Shown: one piece after another, positions 25,473 to 33,176 of the stretch
How positions within the stretch are numbered: the first letter of the stretch is position 1
How the letters are laid out: the number at the start of each line of letters is the position of its first letter
Source: Ruixingdingia sedimenti
Lineage (GTDB): Bacteria > Pseudomonadota > Alphaproteobacteria > Rhodobacterales > Rhodobacteraceae
DNA: 64,000 nt
Direction: 5' to 3'
Assembly (NCBI RefSeq): GCF_031432425.1
Contig: NZ_JAVKPH010000003.1
Coordinates: 1-64,000, forward strand
Program-made: the position numbers and the translations under genes
Notes under the pieces: generated by a model
What the model saw: only the letters and a program-made list of their open reading frames with translations
The model's database searches: none
Told to the model about the DNA's origin: nothing

Positions 25473-26228
25473 TCACCAAAGCTGATAGATGCCGCCGGTC
25501 ACATGGACCGTCTCGCCGGTGATGAACCCGGCCCGGGCGGAACACAGAAAGGCGACCACGCCCGCCACATCCTCGGGCGTGCCGGCGCGCTTGATGCTCT
25601 GGCCGCGTTCGGAATGGGCGGCGAGTTCGGCAAAGACGGAACTCGCCTTCAGCCGGTCGGTATGGATCAGGCTGGGGGCGACGGCGTTGACGGTGATGCC
25701 GTCGCCGCCCAGTTCCACCGCCAGCGCGCGGGTGAAGCCCTGGATGCCCGCCTTCACCGTCGCATAGCAGGCCATGTTGTCCGCCCCGAGCGCGGCGAGC
25801 GAGGACATGTTGACGATCCGCCCGCCGCCGCGCGCGCGCAGATGCGGCGCGGCGGCGCGCACCATGTTGAAGGCGCCGGTCAGATGCACGCGGTTGACGG
25901 CGGCCCATTGATCGTCGGTCATGCCGGTGATCGGGCCGAGGTGCGAATAGCCGGCGTTGTTGACCAGAATGTCCAGCCCGCCCGCCGCCGCCACGACCTC
26001 TGCCACGCCTGCGGCCACGGCATCGGGCGCTTCGATGTCGCGCCCGATGGCGATGGCGCGCCCGCCCGCGGCGAGGATCGCGTCGCGCAGCGCCGCGGCC
26101 GCCGGGGCCGCGCGGTCCCAGATGGCGACCGTCGCGCCCTCGCGCGCCAGATCGCGGCAGATCGCCGCCCCGATGCCGTTGCCGCCCCCCGTGACGATGG
26201 CGGTCTTGCCTGCAAGCCCCAGATCCAT
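25473..26228 (-). CDS. SDR family oxidoreductase
   Basis: Classical short-chain dehydrogenase, 251 aa. TGGGNGIG (residues 13-20) binds the nucleotide, NNAG is at about residue 92, the catalytic serine is in NMSSLAAL, and the YxxxK pair is in CYATVKAG. WDR after the second strand suggests NAD preference. The C-terminal FITGETVHVTGGIYQLW is typical of the family. The substrate is unknown. It lies 13 bases after the GST-like gene on the same strand and is probably co-transcribed with it. Confidence 0.9.
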   Translation of the reverse strand: MDLGLAGKTAIVTGGGNGIGAAICRDLAREGATVAIWDRAAPAAAALRDAILAAGGRAIAIGRDIEAPDAVAAGVAEVVAAAGGLDILVNNAGYSHLGPITGMTDDQWAAVNRVHLTGAFNMVRAAAPHLRARGGGRIVNMSSLAALGADNMACYATVKAGIQGFTRALAVELGGDGITVNAVAPSLIHTDRLKASSVFAELAAHSERGQSIKRAGTPEDVAGVVAFLCSARAGFITGETVHVTGGIYQLW

Positions 26229-26241
26229 GTGCTTCTTCCCC

Positions 26242-26874
26242 TCAGCCGGCCCAGGCGGGCAGGGGGCTGTCCATCCGCGCCAGCGCGCGCCCCACCGCCG
26301 GGCGCGCCAGCATCCGCCGCGTCCAGCCGGCCAGCGCCTGCCAGTCCGGCAGAAACAGGCCCGAGGTGACGGCCCAGTTCACGAACACCAGCGCATAGCC
26401 ATCGGCAAGGCTGTAGCTGTCGCCCAGGGCCCAACGGCGCCCGGCCAGCATGCCGTCAAGCTCCGCCAGCCCCGCCTGGAACGCCGCGCGCCCCCTGTCG
26501 GAAATCCCGGCATGCGCCGCGGGATCGGCGGAAAAGACCGCCGGTTTCAGGAAGCGGCGATAGTCGATATGCAGCGTGCTGGCGTACCAGGCCAGCAGCG
26601 ACAGGCATTCGGCGCGGTCCAGCGGATCCCGCGGCATCAGCCCCGCGGCGGGGTGCAGCGCGGCGATCAGGTCGAGGATCGCCACGCATTCGCGCAAGGA
26701 ATGGTCCCCCATGCGCAGGACAGGCACCTTGCCGCGCGGATTGATGCGCAGCAGCGCCGCGCGGTCCTGCGACAGGTCCACGGCGGCGTAGGCTGCCCCG
26801 CATTCCTCGAGCGCGATCAGCGGGCCGAGCGCGCAGGTGCCGGGGCGGTAGTAGAGCGTGAGCGGAGGCGGCAT
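26242..26874 (-). CDS. Glutathione S-transferase family protein
   Basis: 210 aa with an N-terminal thioredoxin-like domain (LYYRPGTCALGPLIALEECG; the cysteine at residue 14 is in the Cys-GST position) and cis-proline loop GKVPVLRM, then an all-helical C-terminal domain with LGDSYSLADGYALVFVNW. It resembles beta-class/YfcF-like bacterial GSTs. A detoxification or redox role is expected from the family. It is divergent from mmcB. Confidence 0.9.
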   Translation of the reverse strand: MPPPLTLYYRPGTCALGPLIALEECGAAYAAVDLSQDRAALLRINPRGKVPVLRMGDHSLRECVAILDLIAALHPAAGLMPRDPLDRAECLSLLAWYASTLHIDYRRFLKPAVFSADPAAHAGISDRGRAAFQAGLAELDGMLAGRRWALGDSYSLADGYALVFVNWAVTSGLFLPDWQALAGWTRRMLARPAVGRALARMDSPLPAWAG

Positions 26875-26986
26875 GGCCGGGGCCTTTCCTGTGGTCGCGC
26901 CACGATGGGCCGCCGCCGCCGGGGCCGTTATCCCCGCGCCATGGGACGCGGCGCGCCGCGCATGGCCACGGCCGGGCTGGACAAAT

Positions 26987-27001
26987 GTTCACCTTTCGTC
27001 C
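26987..27001. promoter_or_regulatory. Imperfect LexA (SOS) box upstream of mmcB
   Basis: GTTCACCTTTCGTCC fits the alphaproteobacterial LexA pattern GTTC-N7-GTTC with one mismatch in the second half. It ends 12 bases before the mmcB start. mmcB is a known DNA-damage gene in Caulobacter, which raises the prior, but one mismatch in a short pattern is weak evidence. Confidence 0.4.
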
Positions 27002-27012
27002 ATGTTCGGCGC

Positions 27013-27471
27013 ATGATCCCCGCCACGCCCCCCATCCTGCCGCCCACCCCCGGCCAGCTTCTGGCCCGGGGGGTGAGCCGCCACCTGATCGGGCATGACT
27101 TCATGCCGCTGACCGAATTCGTGCCCGCCCCGGGGCTGCGGGTCGATGTCATCGCGCTTGGGCCAAGGGGAGAGATCTGGGTGGTGGAATGCAAATCCTG
27201 CCGGGCGGATTTCGTGGCGGACCGCAAGTGGCAAGGGTATCTGGACTGGTGCGACCGCTTCTTCTGGGCGGTGGATGCCGATTTCCCGGCCGAACTGCTG
27301 CCCGGGGAAACGGGGCTGATCCGCGCCGATGCCTTCGATGCCGAGATCCTGCGCATGGGCCCCGAACGCCGCCTCGCCCCCGCCCGCCGCGCGGCGTTGA
27401 CCCGCAGCCTCGCCCGCACCGCGGCGCGGGCGCTGCACGGATTGCGCGATCCGCGCCACGCGATGGGCTGA
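27013..27471 (+). CDS. mmcB: MmcB family DNA repair protein
   Basis: 152 aa, matching the MmcB family of alphaproteobacteria, named for mitomycin C sensitivity of mutants. The fold is restriction-endonuclease-like: a beta strand ending GEIWVVECKSCRADF, with an ExK-type nuclease motif (VVECK), followed by DRKWQGYLDWCDRFFW. It is predicted to act on damaged DNA in the cytoplasm. The ATG at 27013 is chosen because the family begins shortly before GVSRHL; the long open frame upstream is antisense to the GST and SDR genes. It is convergent with the next small gene, with repeat R5 between. Confidence 0.88.
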   Translation: MIPATPPILPPTPGQLLARGVSRHLIGHDFMPLTEFVPAPGLRVDVIALGPRGEIWVVECKSCRADFVADRKWQGYLDWCDRFFWAVDADFPAELLPGETGLIRADAFDAEILRMGPERRLAPARRAALTRSLARTAARALHGLRDPRHAMG

Positions 27472-27525
27472 GCCGGGGCAGGTTCCGGCGACGGGCGCAG
27501 GGCCCGAACCCGGCGGATGGCTGCG

Positions 27526-27642
27526 CCTCCGGCGGGGATATTCGGGCCAGCCTGAAGATCGGGCGCCCCTTCCCACGGGAAGCACGTCCTGGCTTCATCT
27601 TGCCCGAAATACTCCGGGGGTCCGGGGGCTGGCCCCCGGCAC
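27526..27642. repeat. Palindromic intergenic repeat R5 (AAGATGAAG subtype)
   Basis: The left edge CTCCGGCGGGGATATTCGGG and the segment CCTGAAGATC are mirrored by GGCTTCATCTTGCCCGAAAT and ACTCCGGGGG. The copy ends in the GC hairpin CCGGGGGCTGGCCCCCGG. It lies between convergent stop codons, 55 bases after mmcB and 38 bases before the next stop. Confidence 0.75.
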
Positions 27643-27679
27643 CGCCCTGTCCGCGCAAGCGGCGCCGGGCCCTGTGTGA

Positions 27680-27913
27680 TCAGCCGCGCGGCTTGCCCTT
27701 TTTCGCCGCGCCGTCGCCCCTGGCCCCCTTGCCCATGGCGCGGGCGGCCTCTGCGGCGGCGCGCAGTTCCTCGGCGATCTCTTCCGCCTCGTCGGGGTCG
27801 AAGTCGAGCGGCAGGTCCACCCCCTCGGCCTCGACATAGATCCGCACCATGCCCATCGTGGTCGGGCCGATCTGCAGATTCGCGGCGATGTCGCTTTGCG
27901 AGTCGATCCCCAT
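27680..27913 (-). CDS. Small conserved protein (DUF6324-like)
   Basis: 77 aa. The core SDIAANLQIGPTTMGMVRIY followed by EGVDLPLDFDPDEAEEIA is strongly conserved in Rhodobacteraceae as far as I recall, and is probably the family named DUF6324; no function is known. The C-terminus is lysine/alanine-rich. The ATG at 27913 begins the conserved part; an upstream in-frame start adds a cysteine-rich stretch with no family support. It lies directly before tRNA-His on the opposite strand. Confidence 0.8.
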   Translation of the reverse strand: MGIDSQSDIAANLQIGPTTMGMVRIYVEAEGVDLPLDFDPDEAEEIAEELRAAAEAARAMGKGARGDGAAKKGKPRG

Positions 27914-28035
27914 CCCCGTCTCCTTCGTGCCGGAATACCGTCCGGGGGTACCCCGTCGCCGCCCGCGGCGCAAGTGGCAGGCCGCGCAGAGAGAGGCTTG
28001 CATTCCCCGCCGGGCGGCGCTACATCCGCGCCAGT

Positions 28036-28112
28036 GCCGCCTTAGCTCAGTTGGTTAGAGCACCAGATTGTGGATCTGGGGGTCCCCCGTTCGAGCCGGG
28101 GAGGCGGTACCA
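28036..28112 (+). tRNA. tRNA-His (anticodon GTG)
   Basis: Cloverleaf of 77 bases: 7-bp acceptor GCCGCCT/AGGCGGT with a G1-U72 wobble, D arm with GTTGGTTAGAGC, anticodon stem CCAGA/TCTGG around the loop TTGTGGA (anticodon GTG), T arm GGTTCGA-type, and an encoded CCA. The base before G1 is T and the discriminator is A73, so there is no G-1:C73 pair, the normal tRNA-His identity element. This is the known derived state of many alphaproteobacteria. Confidence 0.95.
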
Positions 28113-28119
28113 TCCCGGC

Positions 28120-28908
28120 CTATTCCCCGTCGCGCGGCACCGAATAGCCCGAGGACATCGCCATCGTCCCCCCGTCCATCACCAGCGCCGTGCCATGCAT
28201 GGAACCGGCCTCGTCGCTGGCGAGAAACAGGATGCCGCCCGCCTGCTGGTCCATCGTCGCCGCCTGACCGAGCGGGATGCGCCGTTCGCGTTCGGCGAAC
28301 ATTTCGGGGTTCTGGCGCTGGCCGCTGCGGGCCAGTTCGGTCCAGGTCAGCCCGGGGCAGATCGCGTTCACGCGGATGCCGTACTGCCCCCAGTCCACCG
28401 CCAGCGCCTTGGTGAGGCCGATCGCGCCGTGCTTGGAGGCGACATAGGCCGGCGCATCGGGGATCCCCGCCATGCCCGCGCCCGAGGCCACGTTCACGAT
28501 CGCGCCGCGCCGGGCGGGGATCATCGCCGCCACCGCCACCGCCTGCGACCAGAAGAACATCCCGTCGAGGTTCACCGCCAGCGTGCGCCGCCAGTCCGCC
28601 GCCGTCACCCGGTGCGCGGGGCAAAGGCCATAGGTGCCGGCGTTGTTCACCAGCACGTCGATGCGGCCGAACCTGTCCATCACCTGTGCGGCCGCGGCAT
28701 GCACCGCGGCCGCGTCGGTCACGTCGCCGGGCAGGGCGGTGGCATGGCCGCCCTCGGTCGCGATCAGCTGCACCGCGCGGTCCACCGCCGCGGGGTCGAG
28801 ATCGTTGACCACCACCCGCGCGCCCTCGGTCGCAAAACGGCACGCGGCCTCGAAACCGATGCCGCGCGCGGCGCCGGTGATGACGACGACCCTGTCCCTG
28901 AACCTCAC
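28120..28908 (-). CDS. SDR family oxidoreductase
   Basis: Short-chain dehydrogenase, 262 aa. Glycine motif TGAARGIG near residue 10, NNAG near residue 85, catalytic serine in VASGAG, and YVASK for the Tyr/Lys pair. DLDPAAV after beta-2 points to NAD. The start is taken as GTG at 28908, seven bases after GGAGG; an upstream ATG at 28959 would include a non-conserved leader. It is divergent from the LysR gene, which is a common arrangement for a regulator and its target. Confidence 0.88.
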   Translation of the reverse strand: MRFRDRVVVITGAARGIGFEAACRFATEGARVVVNDLDPAAVDRAVQLIATEGGHATALPGDVTDAAAVHAAAAQVMDRFGRIDVLVNNAGTYGLCPAHRVTAADWRRTLAVNLDGMFFWSQAVAVAAMIPARRGAIVNVASGAGMAGIPDAPAYVASKHGAIGLTKALAVDWGQYGIRVNAICPGLTWTELARSGQRQNPEMFAERERRIPLGQAATMDQQAGGILFLASDEAGSMHGTALVMDGGTMAMSSGYSVPRDGE

Positions 28909-29153
28909 CGCATGTCCTCCCCTGCCGGCATGCCGATCCAACCTTTGGATTTCATTCATGTTTTATGGGATCAGGGTTGTCGGCCCCCGTGGGGTTGTCA
29001 ATTCCCGGCGCCCTCGTCCGGGCCTATCGTTGCCATAGGGAAAGACGAAGGGCTGCGCGGGTGCCACGGGGCCCCTGCTGGTGCAGGATAGCCGTGGGCT
29101 TCCGGCGCCGCCGCATACCGGGCCATCGCATGCCGCCAGACGGGACCATCGCC

Positions 29154-30143
29154 ATGACGCCGGAACAGCACGGGGATCTGAAGATCGACCTTCGCCAGAT
29201 CGGCTATTTCATCGCCATCGCGGAATGCGGCAGCATCACCCGGGCGGCGGCGCGGCTCGGCATCACGCAGCCCTCGCTGTCCGAGGCGGTGGCGCGGCTG
29301 GAACGCGACCTCGGCGCGGCGCTGGTGTTGCGCACGGGGCGCGGGGTGGTGCTGACGCGGGCGGGGGCGGCGCTGGCGGCGCATGGGCGGGTGATCCTCG
29401 GCGCGGTGCAGGCGGCGGTGCGCGACGTGCGGCAACTGGGGGCAGAGGCGCGCGGGCCGGTCTCGCTCGGCCTCACGCCGACGCTGACCAGCCTGATCGG
29501 GGTGCCGCTGGCCGAAACCGTGGCGCATGAGCATCCCGAGATCCAGTTGCTGATCAGCGAGGGCGTGTCGCCGGTGACGCTCGAAGGGCTGTCGAACGGG
29601 CGGCTCGACCTCGGCGTCTGCTACGAGGGGCACGATTTCGGCGCTTTCGAGGCCGAACCCCTGTGGGAGGAGGAACTGTTCCTGCTGTCGGCCCCCGACG
29701 ACTGGCCCGATCAGGACCGCGACGGCTGTTTCGTCCGCCGCCCGCTGGCGTTCCGCGATCTGGCGGGGCTGCCGCTGATCCTGCCCAACCGGCCCAACGG
29801 GATGCGCAACCTGTTCGACCGCATCGCGCGGTCCCGGGGGGTGGAACTGAAGGCGGTGCTGGAACTCAACTCGCTCGGCAATGCGATCTCGATCGTCACC
29901 CGCGCCAGCGCCCATGCGATCCTGTCGCATGCCGCCGTGGTACGCGAGGCGGAACGGGGCGAACTGGTGCTGGTGCCGATCACCGACCCGCCGCTGACCC
30001 ACACCGCGTTCCTGCTGCGCCGCAAGGGCCAGCCGGTTTCGTCGGCCAGCCAGCTGGTGGAACGGCTGATGATCCGCATCCTGGGCGAGATGATCGCCCG
30101 CTACGGCCTGCGCGCGCGGCTGTTGCGGGGGGCGGCGGGCTGA
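29154..30143 (+). CDS. LysR family transcriptional regulator
   Basis: 329 aa. The winged helix-turn-helix is at residues 11-70 (IGYFIAIAECGSITRAAARL, then LSEAVARLERDLGAALV), followed by the periplasmic-binding-protein-like effector domain. The ATG at 29154 is favoured by alignment to the family start; an in-frame ATG at 29130 is possible, and neither has a clear ribosome site. It is divergent from the SDR gene and convergent with the TRAP/selenoprotein cluster, so either may be its target. The CbbR/NAC-like subgroup style (no extended linker) gives no clue to the effector. Confidence 0.9.
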   Translation: MTPEQHGDLKIDLRQIGYFIAIAECGSITRAAARLGITQPSLSEAVARLERDLGAALVLRTGRGVVLTRAGAALAAHGRVILGAVQAAVRDVRQLGAEARGPVSLGLTPTLTSLIGVPLAETVAHEHPEIQLLISEGVSPVTLEGLSNGRLDLGVCYEGHDFGAFEAEPLWEEELFLLSAPDDWPDQDRDGCFVRRPLAFRDLAGLPLILPNRPNGMRNLFDRIARSRGVELKAVLELNSLGNAISIVTRASAHAILSHAAVVREAERGELVLVPITDPPLTHTAFLLRRKGQPVSSASQLVERLMIRILGEMIARYGLRARLLRGAAG

Positions 30144-30249
30144 GGCCGCCTGCGTCGCGCCGGAACGCGCCGGAACCCATCCCGCCGCCCGGGCGCAAGA
30201 CGGGGCAAGCCCCGCCTTACGGGGGGATCGGTATTCACCCTGCCGTTCT

Positions 30250-30340
30250 GGCTGGCGAAGGCGCGTGCCTTCGCCACAACGATACAGATCGAGTTGCCCT
30301 GGCCGGGGGTCCCAAGCCCCCGGCCGGGGCCCGCCCCGCC
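30250..30340. repeat. Hairpin repeat, copy 2 of 2 (GAAGGCGCGTGCCTTC type)
   Basis: CGAAGGC (30256-30262) and GCCTTCG (30267-30273) form the same 7-bp stem around GCGT as at 420-437. The downstream CGATACAGATCG and CCAAGCCCCCGGCCGGGG segments match copy 1. It lies between the convergent LysR and TRAP binding-protein stop codons. Confidence 0.6.
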
Positions 30341-30360
30341 CTATGCCCCGCTGCCTTCGG

Positions 30361-31389
30361 TCAGGGCAGGTCGGTGGGCGCGTCCCGGAAGGCTTTCAGC
30401 AACTCGCCCCCGGGCAGTTTCTGGCTTTCCATCCGGCTCACCCAGTCGTCGCTGACGCTCGACAGCCGGGCCTGCCAGGCGGCGGTGTCGTCGGCGCTCA
30501 GGACCACGGGCGCATAGCCGTGCTTGTCGATCATCTCCTGACGCACGCGGGCTTCCTCGTCCTCCAGCCAGCGGCAGGTATAGGCCTGCGAGGCCATCGC
30601 CGCGTTGTCGATCGCCGCGCGCTGGTCGTCGGTCAGTGCGTCCCATTTCGCCTGCGACATGGCGAAGATCACCGTCGCGGTGCCGATGCTCGGCCCCTCG
30701 ATGCCGTTTTTGATCAGCGGCTCCAGCCCGAAGGCCGGGATCGCGTGATAGGGAAAGAAGGCCCCGTCCACCGTGCCGCGCTGCATCGCGTCATAGGTTT
30801 CCGGCCCGGTGATCTGGATCGGCGTCGCGCCATAGGCGCGGGCGGTCTGTTCCATCGCCGGGCCCGCCGCGCGCAGCTTGAGCCCCGCCACATCCGCCAT
30901 CGTGGCGACCCGCTTGCCGGTGGTGACGATCTTGTAGCCGGGCAGCACCGTCACGAACAGCGCGCGCATCCCCTGCGGCGCCAGTTCGGCCCCGGCCAGC
31001 GGCCCGCCGTCCCTGGCGATATGCCACAGCTTCGCCGTGCCCTCGCAGCCGTCCTTGTAGGCGACGGGCAGTTCCGCGACCGAGGTCAGCGGCAGTTTCG
31101 CCGGCGTGTAGGACGGCACGAGGATCGCGACATCCGCGAGGCCCGATTCCATCGCGCTCACATAGTCCCGTCCCAGTTGCCCGGCGGGGAAATACTGGAA
31201 GTCGATGCCCGTGCCCGATGCGGCCACGGCATCGGCGAAATGCTTGCCGCCATGCTGCCAGATGTAATGGGTTTCGGGGAACACATGGCCGAATTTCAGC
31301 GTCACGGGTTCGGCCGTCGCGGTGCCTGCGGCAAGCGCGAGCGTGCAGGTTGCGGCCGCAGCGGCCGCGAATGTCCTGAGGGTCAGCAT
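30361..31389 (-). CDS. TRAP transporter substrate-binding protein (DctP family)
   Basis: Periplasmic binding protein of 342 aa with a Sec signal peptide cleaved near ATA-EP (residue 26). The family signature KFGHVFPETHYIWQHGGKHFAD, the YFPAGQLG strand and the ligand-arginine region LKLRAAG are visible. It should bind an organic acid. No DctQ or DctM membrane subunit is in the window, so it must rely on components elsewhere. It is the last gene of the selenoprotein cluster, 82 bases after the preceding gene. Confidence 0.92.
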   Translation of the reverse strand: MLTLRTFAAAAAATCTLALAAGTATAEPVTLKFGHVFPETHYIWQHGGKHFADAVAASGTGIDFQYFPAGQLGRDYVSAMESGLADVAILVPSYTPAKLPLTSVAELPVAYKDGCEGTAKLWHIARDGGPLAGAELAPQGMRALFVTVLPGYKIVTTGKRVATMADVAGLKLRAAGPAMEQTARAYGATPIQITGPETYDAMQRGTVDGAFFPYHAIPAFGLEPLIKNGIEGPSIGTATVIFAMSQAKWDALTDDQRAAIDNAAMASQAYTCRWLEDEEARVRQEMIDKHGYAPVVLSADDTAAWQARLSSVSDDWVSRMESQKLPGGELLKAFRDAPTDLP

Positions 31390-31471
31390 TTCTCCTCCTT
31401 CATGCTGTACTTGTACGTGTCACGGGGGGCCGCGCCCCGCCGGCGAGCGGGGCGCGGCGGCGCATGTGCCG

Positions 31472-32506
31472 TCAGGGCAGGCGGATGGGCCGGGTCACGG
31501 CCCAGTCGCCGAAGGTCGCGCAATAGGTGTTGTGGTAGGCCTCCGGCCCCCCCGCCACGGCGATCAGGATGTCCTCGGGCCGGGCGGTGGGCATGCTGTG
31601 GCCGTCGACCATCACGCGCGATCCCTCCTCGATCGCGCTGACTTCCGTCGGCAGGGCCGCCGCCGGGATCCCGGCGCGGTGCCACAGTTCCTGTTGCAGG
31701 CGCAGGCGGGAATAGCCCTGCGCGGCCAGCAGCCCGGCATGGCCGGGGTTGAGGAACAGGATCGGGTTCCCCTGGCCGCGCATCGTGTTGTTGTCGGCCA
31801 GCGCGGCCATCGCGCTTGCAAGGGCGGCAAGGATGCTGTCGGCCTTTTTCCACGGCGTGAAGATGTTCATGTTGCCCTGCGGGCCGACCACCGTCACCGT
31901 GCTGTCGCCCGCGGCGAAACCGCGGTCGACGTGGAAGGGTTCCCACGGGCTTTCCTCTTCCATCTCGCCCAGGCACATCGAATACTTGCCGGGCATGCCG
32001 AGCGTGGCCTTGTCCACCTCGCCCGGGATCGCGCCGCCGATGTTGACCATCAGCAGACGCACCGCCCGCCCGATGGTCGCATTCGCCCGCCGCCCGGGGC
32101 CGAGCGCGCCGCGCCCGCAGTTGATGTCGAGCGTATGGCGGATGGGTCCGTTGATCAGGATCAGCGGCCCCACCGGGTTGGTGGTGGTGGTGATGCCCAG
32201 AAAGTTGAACGCCGGGTCCGCCATCGCCTCGACCACGGCGATGACGACCGGCATGTAGTCCGCCCGGCAGCCCGCCATCACCGCGTTGATGGCGATCTTT
32301 TCCACCGTGCCCGGGGCGTTGTGGGGCGGGATCGGCGCGATCACCTGCGACCCCGGGCGGCCCGAGGCGGCGATGAACCGTTCCACCCGGTCGTCGGTGG
32401 GCGGGATGATGGGAAAGCCGTCCGTCAGCCCCATGGCATAAAGCGCCTCGAACATCGCCTCGGGGTCGGAAGGCAGGTCGAGGAAACCCGATTGCATGCC
32501 GGTCAT
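31472..32506 (-). CDS. Conserved protein coupled to the UGSC selenoprotein
   Basis: 344 aa, no function assigned. Strongly conserved-looking blocks are DGFPIIPPTDDRVERFI (near residue 29), APGTVEKIAINAVMAGCRADY, LINGPIRHTLDINCGRGALG, RANATIGRAVRLLMVNIGGA and LGMPGKYSMCLGEMEE. Two cysteines (in AGC and NCG) fall in the conserved part. From memory such proteins occur next to, or fused with, UGSC-type selenoproteins in other bacteria. The ATG at 32506 overlaps the selenoprotein stop (ATGA), so the two are translationally coupled and likely work together. There is no signal peptide, so it is cytoplasmic. Confidence 0.75.
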   Translation of the reverse strand: MTGMQSGFLDLPSDPEAMFEALYAMGLTDGFPIIPPTDDRVERFIAASGRPGSQVIAPIPPHNAPGTVEKIAINAVMAGCRADYMPVVIAVVEAMADPAFNFLGITTTTNPVGPLILINGPIRHTLDINCGRGALGPGRRANATIGRAVRLLMVNIGGAIPGEVDKATLGMPGKYSMCLGEMEEESPWEPFHVDRGFAAGDSTVTVVGPQGNMNIFTPWKKADSILAALASAMAALADNNTMRGQGNPILFLNPGHAGLLAAQGYSRLRLQQELWHRAGIPAAALPTEVSAIEEGSRVMVDGHSMPTARPEDILIAVAGGPEAYHNTYCATFGDWAVTRPIRLP

Positions 32507-33063
32507 ACGGTATCCTCCTGTCCGGTCCTGCGCCGGTCCGGCGCGATCAGGTCCACATAGGCGTCGATGACGCCCTCGGCGACGCGCTGCACCTCGCCTT
32601 CGGGGTAGAACTGGGGATTGAGCGGCAGGATGATGCTGGGCAGGTCGGGCATGCCCTTGCCGGTACGCGCGGCCCTGGCCAGCGCGGTGAACCGTTCGGT
32701 CACGAAAACGACGGCGGGAATGCCGCGTTTGATCATCTCGATGCAGTCATGGACACTCCACGACGTGCAGGCGCCTCAATTGGCCAAGCCGACGAGCGCG
32801 AAATCGGCCTTGCTGGCGGCCTCTGCGATCACCGCTTCCTCGGCGGCGGTGCCCACGGGGACGGAAAAGGTCAGCACCTCGGCCACGCCATGGCGGGCCC
32901 TGAGCGCGGCGCCGATGTGGTCGGCGATCTCGTCCATGCAGGTCCAGTGGTTGTTCAGCACCACCATCCTCTTGCCTTCGAGCGAATTCAGCGTCGGATA
33001 GACCCGCGCCCCATGCGCGGCAAGCTCGCCGCGCGGGTTGCGGATGCGGATGAAGTCGGTCAT
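32503..33063 (-). CDS. UGSC-type selenoprotein with in-frame UGA (Sec96)
   Basis: One gene of 187 codons including the stop, read through a TGA at 32778..32776. Before it: a beta-strand segment DFALVGLAN; after it, without frame change: GACTSWSVHDCIEMIKRGIP and VVFVTERFTALAR. The result is a U96-G-A-C99 redox motif, matching the family of UGSC (seleno)proteins, where Sec or Cys occupies the first position. A hairpin with SECIS features starts 6 nt beyond the UGA. The true stop, also UGA (32505..32503), overlaps the next gene. GGAG lies nine bases before the ATG at 33063. An automatic gene caller would report two truncated proteins (95 and 77 aa). Redox function is inferred from the motif; the sel genes are not in this window. 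Confidence 0.85.
32742..32769 (-). promoter_or_regulatory. Bacterial SECIS-like hairpin
   Basis: On the mRNA, TGCA-C-GTCGTGG pairs with CCATGAC-TGCA (11 bp, one bulged C, one G-U) around the five-base loop AGTGT. The apical loop begins 18 nt after the UGA and has G in its second position, within the limits I recall for bacterial SECIS elements (loop 16-37 nt away, G in the first two positions). It would recruit SelB to insert selenocysteine. Confidence 0.75.
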
Positions 33064-33176
33064 CTCGGATGTCTCCAGGTCTGGCCGGGGCAGGGCGTGC
33101 CCCGCCGCAACCTAGCACGGGCGCCGCGCATCCCCGCGCGCGCGCCACGGGCGCCTGTCGGACCGATAGGCGGCGT

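Noticed and set aside
32503..33063. Pseudogene by nonsense mutation at the UGA
   Set aside because: The frame stays open and conserved on both sides, the motif is a known Sec site, a hairpin with SECIS geometry follows, and coupling to the next gene is intact.
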